Origin: Bacillus sp. V2I10
GTDB taxonomy: Bacteria; Bacillota; Bacilli; Bacillales; Bacillaceae
Reading direction: 5' to 3'
Length of the DNA: 64,000 bases
Assembly (NCBI RefSeq): GCF_030817055.1
Contig: NZ_JAUSYV010000002.1
Coordinates: 1-64,000 of the forward strand
In this document: positions 33,892 to 43,517 of the stretch, one piece after another
Numbering within the stretch: the first letter of the stretch is position 1
Layout of the letters: every line of letters begins with the position of its first letter
Translations under genes and position numbers: made by a program
The notes under the pieces: generated by a model
Told to the model about the DNA's origin: nothing
What the model saw: only the letters and a program-made list of their open reading frames with translations
Databases searched by the model: none

Positions 33892-35326
33892 AATGAATCA
33901 CAACCTCCTGGCTCAGTGGGAACGTGATTGCGGCATGTGTACCAATTTCAACGGTCTTATAAATAAATTCCCCTGCCAGATCATTCACAACGAGATTATG
34001 CACGATTTCAAGTCCGAGCGAATAAGACTCCCCCGACATCCCGACGCCGTTGTCACGGATGTGCAGTTCGGCAAACTTTTTACGAGAAAAAAATTCGACA
34101 TGAATGTTGCCGGATAACTCGCCTGGAAATGCGTGCTTCAATGAATTTTGCACAAGTTCATTGACAATCAACGCAATAGAAACCGCTTTTCTGGAGGATG
34201 TTAATATTTTATTGCCATTTGACTCAATAATCAAGTCTACTTTTTTATGAAGTTCATGCAGTACCATCGTCGAGCCGATTTTTCTTGTTAATTCAATTAT
34301 ATCGACATCGTCTTCATCCACATTTTCATTAGCTAAAATCAGTTCATACACTGATGAAATACTAAAGATCCGGTTTAATGTATCTTCAAAATGACTTTTG
34401 CTTTCAGTCGGGAACCCTTTGCGCATCTGTAGCCGCAGAAGGCTCGCGACAGTCTGCAAATTATTTTTGACCCGGTGGTGAATTTCTTTAATGACAACGG
34501 ATTTCATCATCAGTTCTTTTTCTTTCGTGCGCAGTTCCGTCAAATCCTGAATAATAATCAAAATACCCTTCAGCTCATTTTTTTTGCTGTGCATTTTCAC
34601 CTTTTTCACTTCAAGATTTTTAGATAAAATTGACAACTCGGAAATAAAAACCTCTTCCTGATGATCAAGAATGTCCGCTAAAAAAGGCAGCAGTGTTAAA
34701 ATTGGCTGATTTTGCACGACATCCGCTTGGCTCATTTCATGAATAAATCTGACTCCGGCCGGATTAGCATACACAAGCCGCTGATCCGCGTCTGTGACGA
34801 GAAAGATCTCCATCAGCAGATCTGTGACAATCGGATAATCATCAATCGTATCTGCAAGCAGATCCCCGAGCGCTTTTGAGCCAAATGAAATATCCGACCG
34901 CTCATTCACCATATTAAAAGAAGCAACGAGTTCCGCTTCCATAATCAATGTGGCAATCACTTCATGATGATCATTCCGTATGGGCACGACACTTTGCTCA
35001 ACCATTTTGCCTTCTTGTGTAATGGCACGATGCCGAATTGACTTTTTCCCGGTGCGGTGGCTGTAATGAACGCCCGGTTCAAACGTTTCGAACACAATTT
35101 TCCCTACCACGGACTCTTTGTACGCTGCTTCCGGTGTTCTCGGGAGTGCTTCGGCCACAACAACCGCCTGCTCACTGGATTTCATCATGCAGTCAATAAA
35201 CATATACTTGTTCAACAGTTCAGCATACAGAGGCAACGTCTTTGCTACATCTGCAATAATTTGAATGTCTGAGTCCGATAAATCTGTATATAAATGGCAA
35301 ATCTTTTCGAGTGTAGTTTCGCTCAT
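33866..35326 (-). CDS. eutW: ethanolamine-sensing histidine kinase EutW
   Basis: A 486-residue soluble kinase: N-terminal sensor region (about 1-160, GAF/PocR-like by position), a PAS-like segment (about 165-275), then a HisKA_2 box with the phospho-His in VIKEIHHRVKNNLQTVASLL and an HATPase domain (NELVQNSLKHAF, IRDNGVGM). No membrane segments, fitting a cytosolic ethanolamine sensor. The head of the regulatory pair. Confidence 0.9.
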   Translation of the reverse strand: MSETTLEKICHLYTDLSDSDIQIIADVAKTLPLYAELLNKYMFIDCMMKSSEQAVVVAEALPRTPEAAYKESVVGKIVFETFEPGVHYSHRTGKKSIRHRAITQEGKMVEQSVVPIRNDHHEVIATLIMEAELVASFNMVNERSDISFGSKALGDLLADTIDDYPIVTDLLMEIFLVTDADQRLVYANPAGVRFIHEMSQADVVQNQPILTLLPFLADILDHQEEVFISELSILSKNLEVKKVKMHSKKNELKGILIIIQDLTELRTKEKELMMKSVVIKEIHHRVKNNLQTVASLLRLQMRKGFPTESKSHFEDTLNRIFSISSVYELILANENVDEDDVDIIELTRKIGSTMVLHELHKKVDLIIESNGNKILTSSRKAVSIALIVNELVQNSLKHAFPGELSGNIHVEFFSRKKFAELHIRDNGVGMSGESYSLGLEIVHNLVVNDLAGEFIYKTVEIGTHAAITFPLSQEVVIHYEKTDSDR

Positions 35327-35402
35327 ATGAAATCACCTTATCATTGAATTTTGCAGCACTGTTTAACATGCTGATTACTTTCATGATGACGGCAATAACA
35401 CA

Positions 35403-35603
35403 TTATTTCAAGCTATTATTCCGTGTAAAAGCAACCCCTGTACAGCCCGTCACGAGCATTTCACCGATCAGTTCGGATAAATGGGCACCCGCTTCAACCG
35501 GTGCCAGCCCTTCTTTATGAATGTTAGAAATCACCGTGCGGTCAGCTTCCACTGTTTTTTCATTCGGCCGGTAAACCATATAGGTACTTAAACTATTATA
35601 ATT
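35403..35603 (-). pseudogene. second, truncated eutC (C-terminal about 60 residues)
   Basis: The minus strand reads SLSTYMVYRPNEKTVEADRT, then VISNIHKEGLAPVEAGAHLS and ELIGEMLVTGCTGVAF to a stop at 35403. It aligns with the end of the intact EutC (SLSAYLCYKPRFGTIEADRM...), about half identical, so it is not a recent copy. Everything upstream of codon about 250 is gone. It lies directly upstream of eutW in the same direction, as if an older eutABC set once preceded the regulators. Confidence 0.88.
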
Positions 35604-35668
35604 TAATCGGGTACTTCTTTAGGAGCCTGGAAGCTACATAAAAAAGGAAGTTTTATCATATATAAGCC

Positions 35669-35812
35669 TCATAGAGCATCTTCCTGTTCCATTTCTTTTA
35701 ACTTCTTTTTTGTATAACTGTTAGTGGATAATAACAAAAATAGGGATAATATTAAAGATCCGCCTCCTATCCATAACAGCCATGGAATCCATGCTTCAAA
35801 AACGAACTCCAT
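35669..35812 (-). CDS. small 47-residue membrane protein
   Basis: The minus strand from ATG 35812 reads MEFVFEAWIPWLLWIGGGSL, then one continuous hydrophobic segment to LLLSTNSY and a charged tail KKKLKEMEQEDAL. AAGGGAGGG lies 6 bases ahead. One transmembrane helix with a cytosolic Lys/Glu tail; function unknown. Confidence 0.6.
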   Translation of the reverse strand: MEFVFEAWIPWLLWIGGGSLILSLFLLLSTNSYTKKKLKEMEQEDAL

Positions 35813-36156
35813 ACAAAACCCTCCCTTATTATTTTAAACTAACCTTTGTTTGTAACATTCTATAATAACCAATAATTCCCTTCTTTGATTGAACAAATTC
35901 TAACCGATGGAAACACCCTCAAGAGAGGGTATAGCGGTATTACTAAAACATTTAATATATAGCCCATACTAATGTATTATTCATCATTGCCTCTCCCTTT
36001 GTTGCCTGTGATTCATTTCTAGTAGGTTGTTTCTATGAAACTAATAGCTTATCTTTTGTCTCTTAATCATATAACAATAAAGTGGGGTTAAAATCTAAGT
36101 GTTCTTCATTCAACAAGCGCGCCCGATTGCTGAAGAAGGATACTTTTTCAGTATTG
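35813..36156. other. intergenic stretch with repeat copy
   Basis: No gene. It holds a short hairpin ACCCTC-AAGA-GAGGGT (35915-35930) and a variant of the interspersed repeat, AAGCGCGCCCGATTGCTGAA (36115-36134). Confidence 0.5.
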
Positions 36157-36591
36157 TTAAACCGTTAAGCTCATCGAAATCTGCCGGTCTACAAACCCAA
36201 ATTCTTTATATAATTCTTTAGCAAAGTTTTCAGCCTGTACATTCAGTCTTATTTCTTTATGACCCTTTGTAAACAATTCATCAATTGCAGCCTTCATTAA
36301 AACCTTTGAGAGTCCCTTACCACGACAAGTTGGTAAAACATACAGTTCATAAATTAAGCCTACACTTTCTTGAGAAAAGTAATCTTTACTGTTTCCTATC
36401 AGTACCTATCCCTTTAAATCCCCATCTTCTTTTAGTACAAGATAATATCCTCCTTGTTCCAAGGTTGCACGGATTATCTGTTCTGCTCGTTCTTCAGAAG
36501 GTTTAAAAGTCTTAGCAGTTCCTTCATACAAGGCATCGACTGATTTTGTTAGAATCTCCTCTAAATCATTTTGACTAGCTTTTTCGATCAT
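36157..36591 (-). pseudogene. GNAT acetyltransferase interrupted by an in-frame amber codon
   Basis: One frame runs from MIEKASQNDLEEILTKSVDA to the TAG at 36406-36408 and continues uninterrupted VLIGNSKDYFSQESVGLIYE, ELYVLPTCRGKGLSKVLM, to ISMSLTV at 36157. The acetyl-CoA loop (R-G-K-G-L-S) is intact. The TAG sits where Trp (TGG) would be natural. Either a young pseudogene or a single base-call error. Confidence 0.8.
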
Positions 36592-36866
36592 GTTATACCC
36601 CTCGTTTACTAGATTTCTTATAAGAATTATACAATCTACAACTAAGAAAACATATATATGCTAAATTAGCTTATCGCCATTTATCATTAATGTAGGATTT
36701 TATACCTCGTTGATCCATCAACGTTCCGTTTTCGGCTTCTAAAGAACCTGGTGGGGGTTAATACAATCTTTTCTTTAACCAACGCGCCCTTTCAACAAGC
36801 ATGTAAATTATGGTTGCCAAGAACAATAAAAACTTACAACCCTTTCAGACTTTCAAACTTTGAGGC

Positions 36867-37829
36867 TTAGTAAAGTTGAGAGGAGTCTTTCTCCCCTCGT
36901 ATCATATCCGTAATGGCAACATAAATGTTTGGTGGATATTCAGCTATTCTATGACATAGGTATAAGTACCACTCAACACCATAAGTTAGATAAACCCGAA
37001 CTGGTAGCCCATCATCTTTAAGTTGTTTACAGAGTTCGGGACGAATTCCGTATAGCATTTCTGCTTCCACATGTGGGTTTTGCAAATAACCACGCTCGAT
37101 GATTTGTTTATGTATAGCTTCATCATGAGAAGCAATTGAAACTTCGTGACCAGCTTTAACACATAAATCCACTAATTCGAGATAACGTTGATCCAACTTG
37201 TCTGAACGAGGAATACAAATATCTGACGGCTCTTGGTATGCCCCTTTAACGATACGAATTACCCCAGGGTAGTTAAGTAATTCATTAAGATCATTAAGTG
37301 TTCGATACAATTGGGCTTGAAGTGTGATCCCTACGTTCGAATATTCCACAACAACTCTTTTGTATATAGATAGTATCTGATCCGTTTTTGCTGATTCCTC
37401 CATACTAATCATAAGAGAAAGACCATGGGACTGTGCTTCTTTCGCCATTTCTAGTAAGTTTTGATAGGCAAGTTCAGGATCAACAGATAATCCAATATGG
37501 GATAGATCAAAAGAAATGCGAGAACTTATTCCATGATTTCCACATTCTTTCATCAACGCTATAAACTCATCTTTGGCTCGAACACACTCCTCTTTGTTTA
37601 CAGTGTTCTCCCCGATGAATTCCAGAGAAATGCAGTATCCCTTATGTATAAGTTTGTCACCAATAGATACTCCGTCTTCTCTTGATTCACCTGTTACAAA
37701 TCGTTTAGCAGAACTCAAAAATAACGGATAAAGTTCAGGAGATTGTTGAATGTACTCCTTTATTTCTAAATTTCGAGCAATGGATTTCAACGAATCTGCA
37801 AATTGTTTTTCAATTGATGGAAGAACCAA
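36867..37829 (-). CDS. proline dehydrogenase
   Basis: A 320-residue FAD-dependent PRODH barrel enzyme oxidising proline to pyrroline-5-carboxylate. Conserved parts are SRISFDLSHIGLSVD, IRIVKGAYQEP (the RLVKGAY motif) and the C-terminal VYLTYGVEWYLYLCHRIAEY. Starts with TTG behind GAGGGG. No P5C dehydrogenase is adjacent, whereas putB-putC pairs are common in bacilli, so this is a lone copy in an accessory region. Confidence 0.87.
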   Translation of the reverse strand: MVLPSIEKQFADSLKSIARNLEIKEYIQQSPELYPLFLSSAKRFVTGESREDGVSIGDKLIHKGYCISLEFIGENTVNKEECVRAKDEFIALMKECGNHGISSRISFDLSHIGLSVDPELAYQNLLEMAKEAQSHGLSLMISMEESAKTDQILSIYKRVVVEYSNVGITLQAQLYRTLNDLNELLNYPGVIRIVKGAYQEPSDICIPRSDKLDQRYLELVDLCVKAGHEVSIASHDEAIHKQIIERGYLQNPHVEAEMLYGIRPELCKQLKDDGLPVRVYLTYGVEWYLYLCHRIAEYPPNIYVAITDMIRGEKDSSQLY

Positions 37830-37935
37830 TTATACCCCTCATTTCATCTGAATTTTCATAAAAATTATAATTTAAATGTCGTAACAAATACAGGGAAATT
37901 AACAGTAGCCTTTAACAGCAAGCTGTATCTCAATA

Positions 37936-37966
37936 AAAAGACGATACTTCTCTTATTGAAGTATCG
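37936..37966 (-). terminator. terminator of the VOC gene
   Basis: Stem CGATACTTC / GAAGTATCG (37942-37950 / 37958-37966) followed by T-rich sequence on the minus strand. The repeat fragment GCGCCCTATAATGGAA abuts it at 37966-37981. Confidence 0.8.
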
Positions 37967-37994
37967 CGCCCTATAATGGAATATTAAAAGTAAA

Positions 37995-38393
37995 TTAAGG
38001 TGCTACAAGTTCCACTTTTATTCTGTCGGGGTCTTCAAAGTAAACAGCATAATGTTCATCTCCACCAGCAAATGGATGCTTATCTGTATAGAGAATATGT
38101 ATCCCTTTTGCCTTCAATTTAATTGCCATTTCATCTACGTGTTGACGTGAACTAGAATGAAATGCCAAATGATTTAGACCAACTCGACATCTGTGATAAG
38201 AAACATCCATAAATCTTTCTTCTGTTTGTACGAAAACTAGGTAAGTATCTTCTATTTTCCAACTCTGCCCACAGTCCCATTCTTGGAAGGGGCTGTACCC
38301 CAACTCCTCTAGAAACCAGCCCCAAAATTCAATGGAACTTTTTAAATCAGAAACATATATTTCAATATGGTGAATTAACCCTTTTGACAACAA
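37995..38393 (-). CDS. VOC (glyoxalase/bleomycin-resistance) family protein
   Basis: A 132-residue single VOC module. HHIEIYVSDLKSSIEFWGWF supplies a metal His, GLNHLAFHSSS a second, and the C-terminal YAVYFEDPDRIKVELVAP the Glu ligand. Such proteins are metal enzymes (glyoxalase, thiol transferase, dioxygenase) acting as dimers; substrate unknown. Starts ATG with AGGGAGGG upstream. Confidence 0.85.
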   Translation of the reverse strand: MLSKGLIHHIEIYVSDLKSSIEFWGWFLEELGYSPFQEWDCGQSWKIEDTYLVFVQTEERFMDVSYHRCRVGLNHLAFHSSSRQHVDEMAIKLKAKGIHILYTDKHPFAGGDEHYAVYFEDPDRIKVELVAP

Positions 38394-38433
38394 ATACCCT
38401 CCCTATTGTTAAAATTTATTCAATTATCCTACC

Positions 38434-38480
38434 TGATCGCTTAATACCAATTATTTCAAAATCAAACGATTTACTCAATA
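38434..38480 (+). repeat. intergenic repeat shared with 44394-44439
   Basis: 38439-38464 is identical over 26 bases to 44398-44423, and similarity extends through ACTCAATA. In the second copy it follows CCCGATTGCT, linking it to the interspersed repeat family. Confidence 0.7.
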
Positions 38481-38585
38481 GTTTATACATTAAATAAGGC
38501 GCCATCCTTGTTTTGGTATGCTCCCCTTATAGTAGACACATTTAAAAAAGCGCATTAATCTGTCTACTAGGAGGGGGTATTTTTT

Positions 38586-38876
38586 ATGGAGAAAAAAGCA
38601 GAGACTTATGATATATCGTTTAAGAAAAAAGCGGTGGATTTATATCATCAAAAGAAGAATTATTCAGCTGTTTCCAGAGAATTAAACATTCATCGAAAAA
38701 ACATACAACGGTGGGTTAAACAGTTTAGTGAAGATGGAATTGTTGGTCTTAGGGAGAAACGCGGAAGAAAAAGTGGGTCTGGTAAAGTCTCTTCATCTAC
38801 TATTGAAAATCCTCAAAAGAAAATAAAGCGATTAGAAGCTGAGAACGAACTGTTAAAAAAGCTTTTAAAGATGTGA
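38586..38876 (+). CDS. IS3-family transposase OrfA (helix-turn-helix)
   Basis: A 96-residue protein with a helix-turn-helix (ISFKKKAVDLYHQKKNYSAV) and a C-terminal leucine zipper (KKIKRLEAENELLKKLLKM). The slippery heptamer A-AAA-AAG at the end (TTA AAA AAG) permits -1 frameshifting into OrfB to make the full transposase. AGGAGGGGG lies upstream of the ATG. Confidence 0.9.
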   Translation: MEKKAETYDISFKKKAVDLYHQKKNYSAVSRELNIHRKNIQRWVKQFSEDGIVGLREKRGRKSGSGKVSSSTIENPQKKIKRLEAENELLKKLLKM

Positions 38877-39757
38877 AAGGGGGAATTGATTTAGAACCTA
38901 GTAATCTATTTCAAATCATTGATGATTTATCTAATCATTCTATACAGCTACTTTGCCATCTGGCTAAAGTATCAAGAAGTGGATACTACAAGTGGGTAAA
39001 GCGTAAAGCATTACCTTCGGAAAAGCAGATAGAGGATGAGAAGCTAAAGCAGAAAATAATAGAATGTCATCAGAAATATAAGGGCATCTATGGCTATAGA
39101 AGAATACAAATTTGGTTAAAGAGGACCTATGATATTCACATTAATCACAAAAAAGTTCAACGGTTACTAAGTGAGCTAGGTATTAAAGCAATTATCAGGA
39201 AGAAACGAATTTATTACGGTAAGAAAGAACCTTATCTTATCTCGAATAATTATTTAAATAGAGCCTTTTACGCTTCTCGCCCTAATGAAAAGTGGGTAAC
39301 TGATATTACGTACCTCATTTTCAATGGACAGAAACTATATTTGTCTGCCATCAAAGACCTATATAATAACGAAGTTGTTGCGTACCAAATTAGTAGACGC
39401 AATGATTATAAGCTAGTCTTGGATACTCTTAAAAAAGCCATAAAAGGAAGGAATGTAAAAGGAATCCTTCTCCATAGTGATCAAGGATACCAATACACGT
39501 CCCATAACTATAATCAGCTACTCACAAGAAATAAAATGAAAGCTAGTATGTCTAGAAAGGGCAACTGTTGGGATAACGCTAGTATGGAAAATTTCTTTAG
39601 TCATTTAAAAACAGAATGTTTTAACCTTCATACTTTTAAAACTTCACAAGAGGTTAGAAGGGCTATTAAAGACTACATTCTCTTTTATAACCACGAAAGG
39701 TTTCAAAACAAGCTAAACAACCTGACTCCTATCGAATATAGAAGTCAGGCTTCTTAA
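38873..39757 (+). CDS. IS3-family transposase OrfB (DDE integrase)
   Basis: A 294-residue catalytic part with an intact DDE triad: Asp144 (WVTDITYL), Asp203 (LHSDQGYQYTS) and Glu239 (SMENFFSHLKTE), 35 residues apart as in IS3/retroviral integrases. It overlaps orfA by 4 bases and lies in the -1 frame. The element looks active. Confidence 0.92.
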   Translation: MKGGIDLEPSNLFQIIDDLSNHSIQLLCHLAKVSRSGYYKWVKRKALPSEKQIEDEKLKQKIIECHQKYKGIYGYRRIQIWLKRTYDIHINHKKVQRLLSELGIKAIIRKKRIYYGKKEPYLISNNYLNRAFYASRPNEKWVTDITYLIFNGQKLYLSAIKDLYNNEVVAYQISRRNDYKLVLDTLKKAIKGRNVKGILLHSDQGYQYTSHNYNQLLTRNKMKASMSRKGNCWDNASMENFFSHLKTECFNLHTFKTSQEVRRAIKDYILFYNHERFQNKLNNLTPIEYRSQAS

Positions 39758-39904
39758 CTGCGCTTATTTTTTGTGTCTACTTGACAGGGGTCAGATCAAC
39801 TACAGGAAAGCGCCCTATTGCGGAATAAAATACAAAAAGAAAATGCTCCCATTACTTTAATAACACCATACTAAACCATCACTGTTTGTTTTCTTTAACT
39901 TCTC

Positions 39905-40207
39905 TTAATTTAGAGAAATATCTTTGAAATCTTTGAACGTTGTTAATTCCTTTGTAACGGTATCTTTCATTTTCGCTCCACATCTCTCACTACATATAGC
40001 AAATATGCCATCAGTTCCTTGATGCTTTGCTTCTGAGTTGCTAGCAGTTACAATCATAGGAACACTAGTATTACGAGTACGTAGACTTATTTGAGTGATC
40101 GTACCTTCACTATTCGAGAAATCTACGCCTTCAGCAAACTTAACACTTAATCCAAATACTGGTTTATCTTCTCTAATTTTTTTCATACACCAGGCACATC
40201 TCAACAT
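39905..40207 (-). CDS. hypothetical protein with CxxC and CxxxC zinc-type motifs
   Basis: A 100-residue protein MLRCAWCMKKI...FAICSERCGAK. The four Cys (4, 7, 72, 76) could bind one Zn ion, with a beta-rich middle. I do not know its function. It follows a repeat copy (39807-39830) that borders the IS3 element. Confidence 0.6.
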   Translation of the reverse strand: MLRCAWCMKKIREDKPVFGLSVKFAEGVDFSNSEGTITQISLRTRNTSVPMIVTASNSEAKHQGTDGIFAICSERCGAKMKDTVTKELTTFKDFKDISLN

Positions 40208-40409
40208 TGAATATCACATCCTAATAAATATTATCGGGTAATTACCTTTCATTATATATGTAATACTTATTGTTAGTAATGAGGGTTCAGTTATTACAGT
40301 AATGCGCCCTTTAATGGAATAACAAATGAGCTACTATTAGCTGGTTTAGTTCAAGAACATATCCTGGATTGCCGTCGTCCCCGTTAATTAAACCATTATA
40401 AAAGCAACT

Positions 40410-40607
40410 TCAAAGAAATTGCCCATGTACTATACGGGATAATACATAAACAATAAATCCAAAAACAGCTAATTTTACATGTTTTGATTTACTTTTCTTT
40501 TGATTATTCTTCTTATTTTTCATGTCTATAATGAACATATTAATAACGCTAATAATCATGATTAAAACTCCTAAAAATGCCATTAAATAAAATACAAGAT
40601 CCTTCAT
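40410..40607 (-). CDS. small two-helix membrane protein
   Basis: From the ATG at 40607 (AGGAGAAG site upstream) 65 residues: MKDLVFYLMAFLGVLIMIIS, a Lys/Asn-rich loop (KNKKNNQKKSKSK), then a second hydrophobic stretch VFGFIVYVLSRIVHGQF. A hairpin membrane protein of unknown role. The group II intron remnant begins about 75 bases upstream. Confidence 0.55.
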   Translation of the reverse strand: MKDLVFYLMAFLGVLIMIISVINMFIIDMKNKKNNQKKSKSKHVKLAVFGFIVYVLSRIVHGQFL

Positions 40608-40668
40608 TACTTCTTCTCCTATTATTTGTCGTAAATTCCCATGTAGGTTTGACCTTAAAGATACGGCT

Positions 40669-41423
40669 CTATAATTCCCAATCTGCATACCTTACTAAAT
40701 ATGCCTGTCCCTTGCATTGTTTCTTGACCTTTTTCTCAAACCATAAGTCGAGGACATAATGGAGATACACATTGGCTAATACCGGAGATATTACTCCACC
40801 TTGCGGTGTGCCATTGTCTGTTTTGTATTGCTTACCTTCCTCCATGTATCCACCTTTAAGAAACCTACCAATTATTCTTAGTAGGTTAGGGTCAGCAATT
40901 CACAGTTTTAAGAACTCCATTATCCATTTGTGGTCAACGTTGTCAAAGAATCCTTTAATATCGACATCTACTACATAATTTACTGACCTCTTTTCAATAT
41001 AGAAGTTCAGTATTTTCAAAGCATCGTGGCAACTACGATTTGACCAAAGGAGCAGTCTAGAAAGTCATTTTAGATGGTATTTAGTATCTTCGTAATGCCT
41101 TTTTGAACAATCTTGTCTTCATGTTCCGGTATTCCTAATGGTCTTTTCTTGTTTGTATTGAGCTTCGGAATATACATTCTCCTTACTGGAACGGGACGAT
41201 AACTTTTGCTTTTAAGACTACATATTAACTCCTCTATGTTTTCTTCTAAATTTTCGCTGTATTGCTCTTTAGTTGTACCGTTAATCCCGGTTGCCTTCCT
41301 GTTAGGTAATTCATGATGACATTGAACTAGTGCTTGCTTATTTAATAAATGTGCAAGAGATGTAAATTTCATTTTAGGATCAATCTTTGCTAATTCTGCT
41401 ATCCTTAGTAGTTTTGTTTCCAT
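40669..41423 (-). pseudogene. group II intron reverse transcriptase, truncated and broken
   Basis: N-terminal half of an intron-encoded reverse transcriptase: KMKFTSLAHLLNKQALVQCH, RRMYIPKLNTNKKRPLGIPE, then VDVDIKGFFDNVDHKWIMEF and GTPQGGVISPVLANVYLHYV. Faults: TAA at 41070, a frameshift soon after, a TGA (Arg position) near 40907, and loss of everything after RYAD, one residue short of the catalytic YADD. The maturase and endonuclease parts are absent. Confidence 0.85.
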
Positions 41424-42768
41424 TAATTATACCTACCTCTGTGTGTAGTAAATGTGTCCCTAGTAAGGGTGATAACTGGTAGCAGCCTTTCCTCCATCGG
41501 CATTACCCAACTTCATTGGTACTACGCTGCTATCCGACTCCCTACATCGGCATTTGGTTTCCTTGCTTGTTATCGCTTGTAGACCATACTCTTCTAAAAA
41601 AAAGAAAAGACCGGTAGGGTCTCCCGAGTTGCCGTATCATATCAATGTATAACGTGCCAAGGTCTATGACTCCAGAGAGGTTTACCTTTCTTGCCTTTAA
41701 CGAAAGGTAAAATGTAGCTTTCTGCAGCGCGTAAAGCATCAGCCCTCTCGTTTTACAATCATTATGGAGCTCAATCCCTTCAACCATTTGGCTTTCGGCC
41801 CGCCGTCGGGTAGAAAACAAGCGCGCGCAATCAATTATGATTCACGTTTCTTGTAGCCCCCCTACGATCCCGGACGGTCGGATTTCCCGAGTCCGGTTCT
41901 GACCTTGGATTAATCACCTACAAGCCTTCCCATATAACCGCAGGATTAAATGTCGGTACACATATTCCCCCATCATTTGTAGGTTTACTTGTAAGCTAGT
42001 TTAAACATACTTTATAGCTCAGAGTCTATAATGCTCAAACATTCCAAGTGCCCAGAGGTCCTTTGCCCTATCAAAGGTGTTACCTTGATAGGAGTATAAT
42101 TTCCTTACACTTAAGAAGGCATTACCCTTCCATCATTGCTACTACGACCTCATGCGCAAATCCTAAATCATCCTACCATTTTCTATTAGCCTCTTATATG
42201 ATAGGTCTTTATTGGTTAGTACCTTCCCAATTTGAAGTAGGACCTTCCCGTTGTTATCTCTGAAAATCTTTCCACAGATGCCAGAACCCATACCCCGGCT
42301 GCTCTTACGGTGCTTTTGACCGTTTCTTCCCGTAAGACATCGGTCTTCCCCCGTTAGGCAAAGGTCGACGCTAAGCAAAACATCCCTCGAACAGTTTCTT
42401 TGAGGGGCGTAGATTTCGGGATTGCAGTATTCGTTAAATCCTTCTGGCCTCTGTGTTTGCTCGCCACACAGACTGTTCCGACCTTATCCTCTCTGTGTAA
42501 AATAGGCCGCCGTGACTTTTACTTCCAATCAGAACGTAGTTCGTTACCTCCCCACGCATTGGATATGCTAGTCATCCGAATCGGTCAATTGATGACAGGA
42601 GACTTTCACTCCATAAGATTTTCAGCCTTGACGGCTGCTCCACCTAACTGTCTACGCTTAAAAACTAAAGTCACCTTTAGCCCTCCAAGACTCGCTACGA
42701 GCGAATGGCTAGTTCTTACTCGACGGGAATCCCACCCGTTATATGATACGACCTAGGCTCGGCCGCAC
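40683..42768 (-). mobile_element. 5' part of a group II intron
   Basis: The minus strand begins GTGCGGCC at 42768, the GUGYG 5' end of group II introns, followed by about 1.3 kb of GC-rich, structured RNA-domain sequence without real genes and then the reverse transcriptase fragment. The 3' end (domains V/VI) is missing. The 5' exon is a copy of the GCGCCCGATTGTTGAAGA repeat (42771-42790). Open frames inside 41540-42760 are shadows of the RNA. Confidence 0.75.
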
Positions 42769-42770
42769 AC

Positions 42771-42847
42771 GCGCCCGATTGTTGAAGATCGTTCTGGAAC
42801 ATCCACGTTGCAAGGTTATTCAAGAAAAGCCCCCGATTGTTGAATAA
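42771..42847 (+). repeat. two copies of the interspersed repeat
   Basis: GCGCCCGATTGTTGAAGATC (42771-42790) and AAAGCCCCCGATTGTTGAAT (42826-42845), 35 bases apart. The group II intron boundary abuts the first. Confidence 0.75.
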
Positions 42848-42849
42848 GA

Positions 42850-43391
42850 CTAGTTGAGCTTTTTCTCTAAGATACGTTTATGATTATTTGCTAAATCAAG
42901 TAATTTAAAGTCTCCATTATTAATCAATTTGGTTACTTTCTTAGCTTCATCCCAAGCTAAATCATAAAGTTGTTTATCAATGGAGCCTTGTTGATATGCT
43001 TCTTGAAGTTCATCCGTATCCAAATGAAACACTTTTCCAGAGGGTAATACCACGATATCTATAAATAAGTCATCCATCCACGGAACATTCTTTTCTATAC
43101 CATTTTCTTTACATATATCAATATACCACTGCACTACTTCCCCTTTATGATTAAACATCGTAGTTACAGAATGTTTCTCGTCAAGAGGGAAATGTTGCAG
43201 CCATTTGTACCCGTTATCAACTATACAAACATCTGATTCTCCATATTTTTTGATAATGGTTCAACTACTTGGACAATATCTATTAATGTTGCATAACCCT
43301 TAAAATCAGTTGACCTTATTAAGGTTTGGGCGTACTTTTTCTGTTTTACACGTTTCCAGTTTCTGTGATCACCATATTTCCTTTTAAGCAT
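42850..43391 (-). pseudogene. DUF402-family protein, frameshifted in a poly-A run
   Basis: From ATG 43391: MLKRKYGDHRNWKRVKQKKY to QVVEPLSKNMENQMFV-stop. Shifting by one base at the A6 run gives KYGESDVCIVDNGYKWLQHF, which continues through MFNHKGEVVQWYIDICKENG and WMDDLFIDIVVLPSGKVFHL, the DUF402 core (nucleoside-diphosphate-phosphatase-like in studied members). One missing base would restore the gene, so a sequencing error is possible. The segment from 43158 on could also be read alone. Confidence 0.75.
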
Positions 43392-43517
43392 TTCATTTCC
43401 CCGTTCCTATCTCTCATAAAGAGAATCTTTATGTGCAGCATTAGCTTCCGATTGCTGCATATTATATTCTGCCTTTTTTACTGTATTTAGATAGATGCGT
43501 GACTTGATTGTAATGAT

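Larger units (their letters stand above)
38519..39793 (+). mobile_element. IS3-family (IS150-type) insertion sequence, intact
   Basis: About 1275 bp with two overlapping genes. Ends are inverted: left CCCCTTATAGTAGACACA and right, read inward, CCCCTGTCAAGTAGACACA, both running on to AAGCGCA. orfA and orfB are joined by a -1 frameshift site. No clear direct target repeat was seen, so the exact ends are approximate. Confidence 0.85.

Noticed and set aside
41542..41820. 92-residue minus-strand frame between the intron 5' end and the reverse transcriptase
   Set aside because: Composition follows the structured intron RNA; no known intron protein segment is present in it.
42400..42756. 118-residue open frame in the group II intron
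   Set aside because: Located in the structured RNA domain on the opposite strand; no ribosome site and no protein features.
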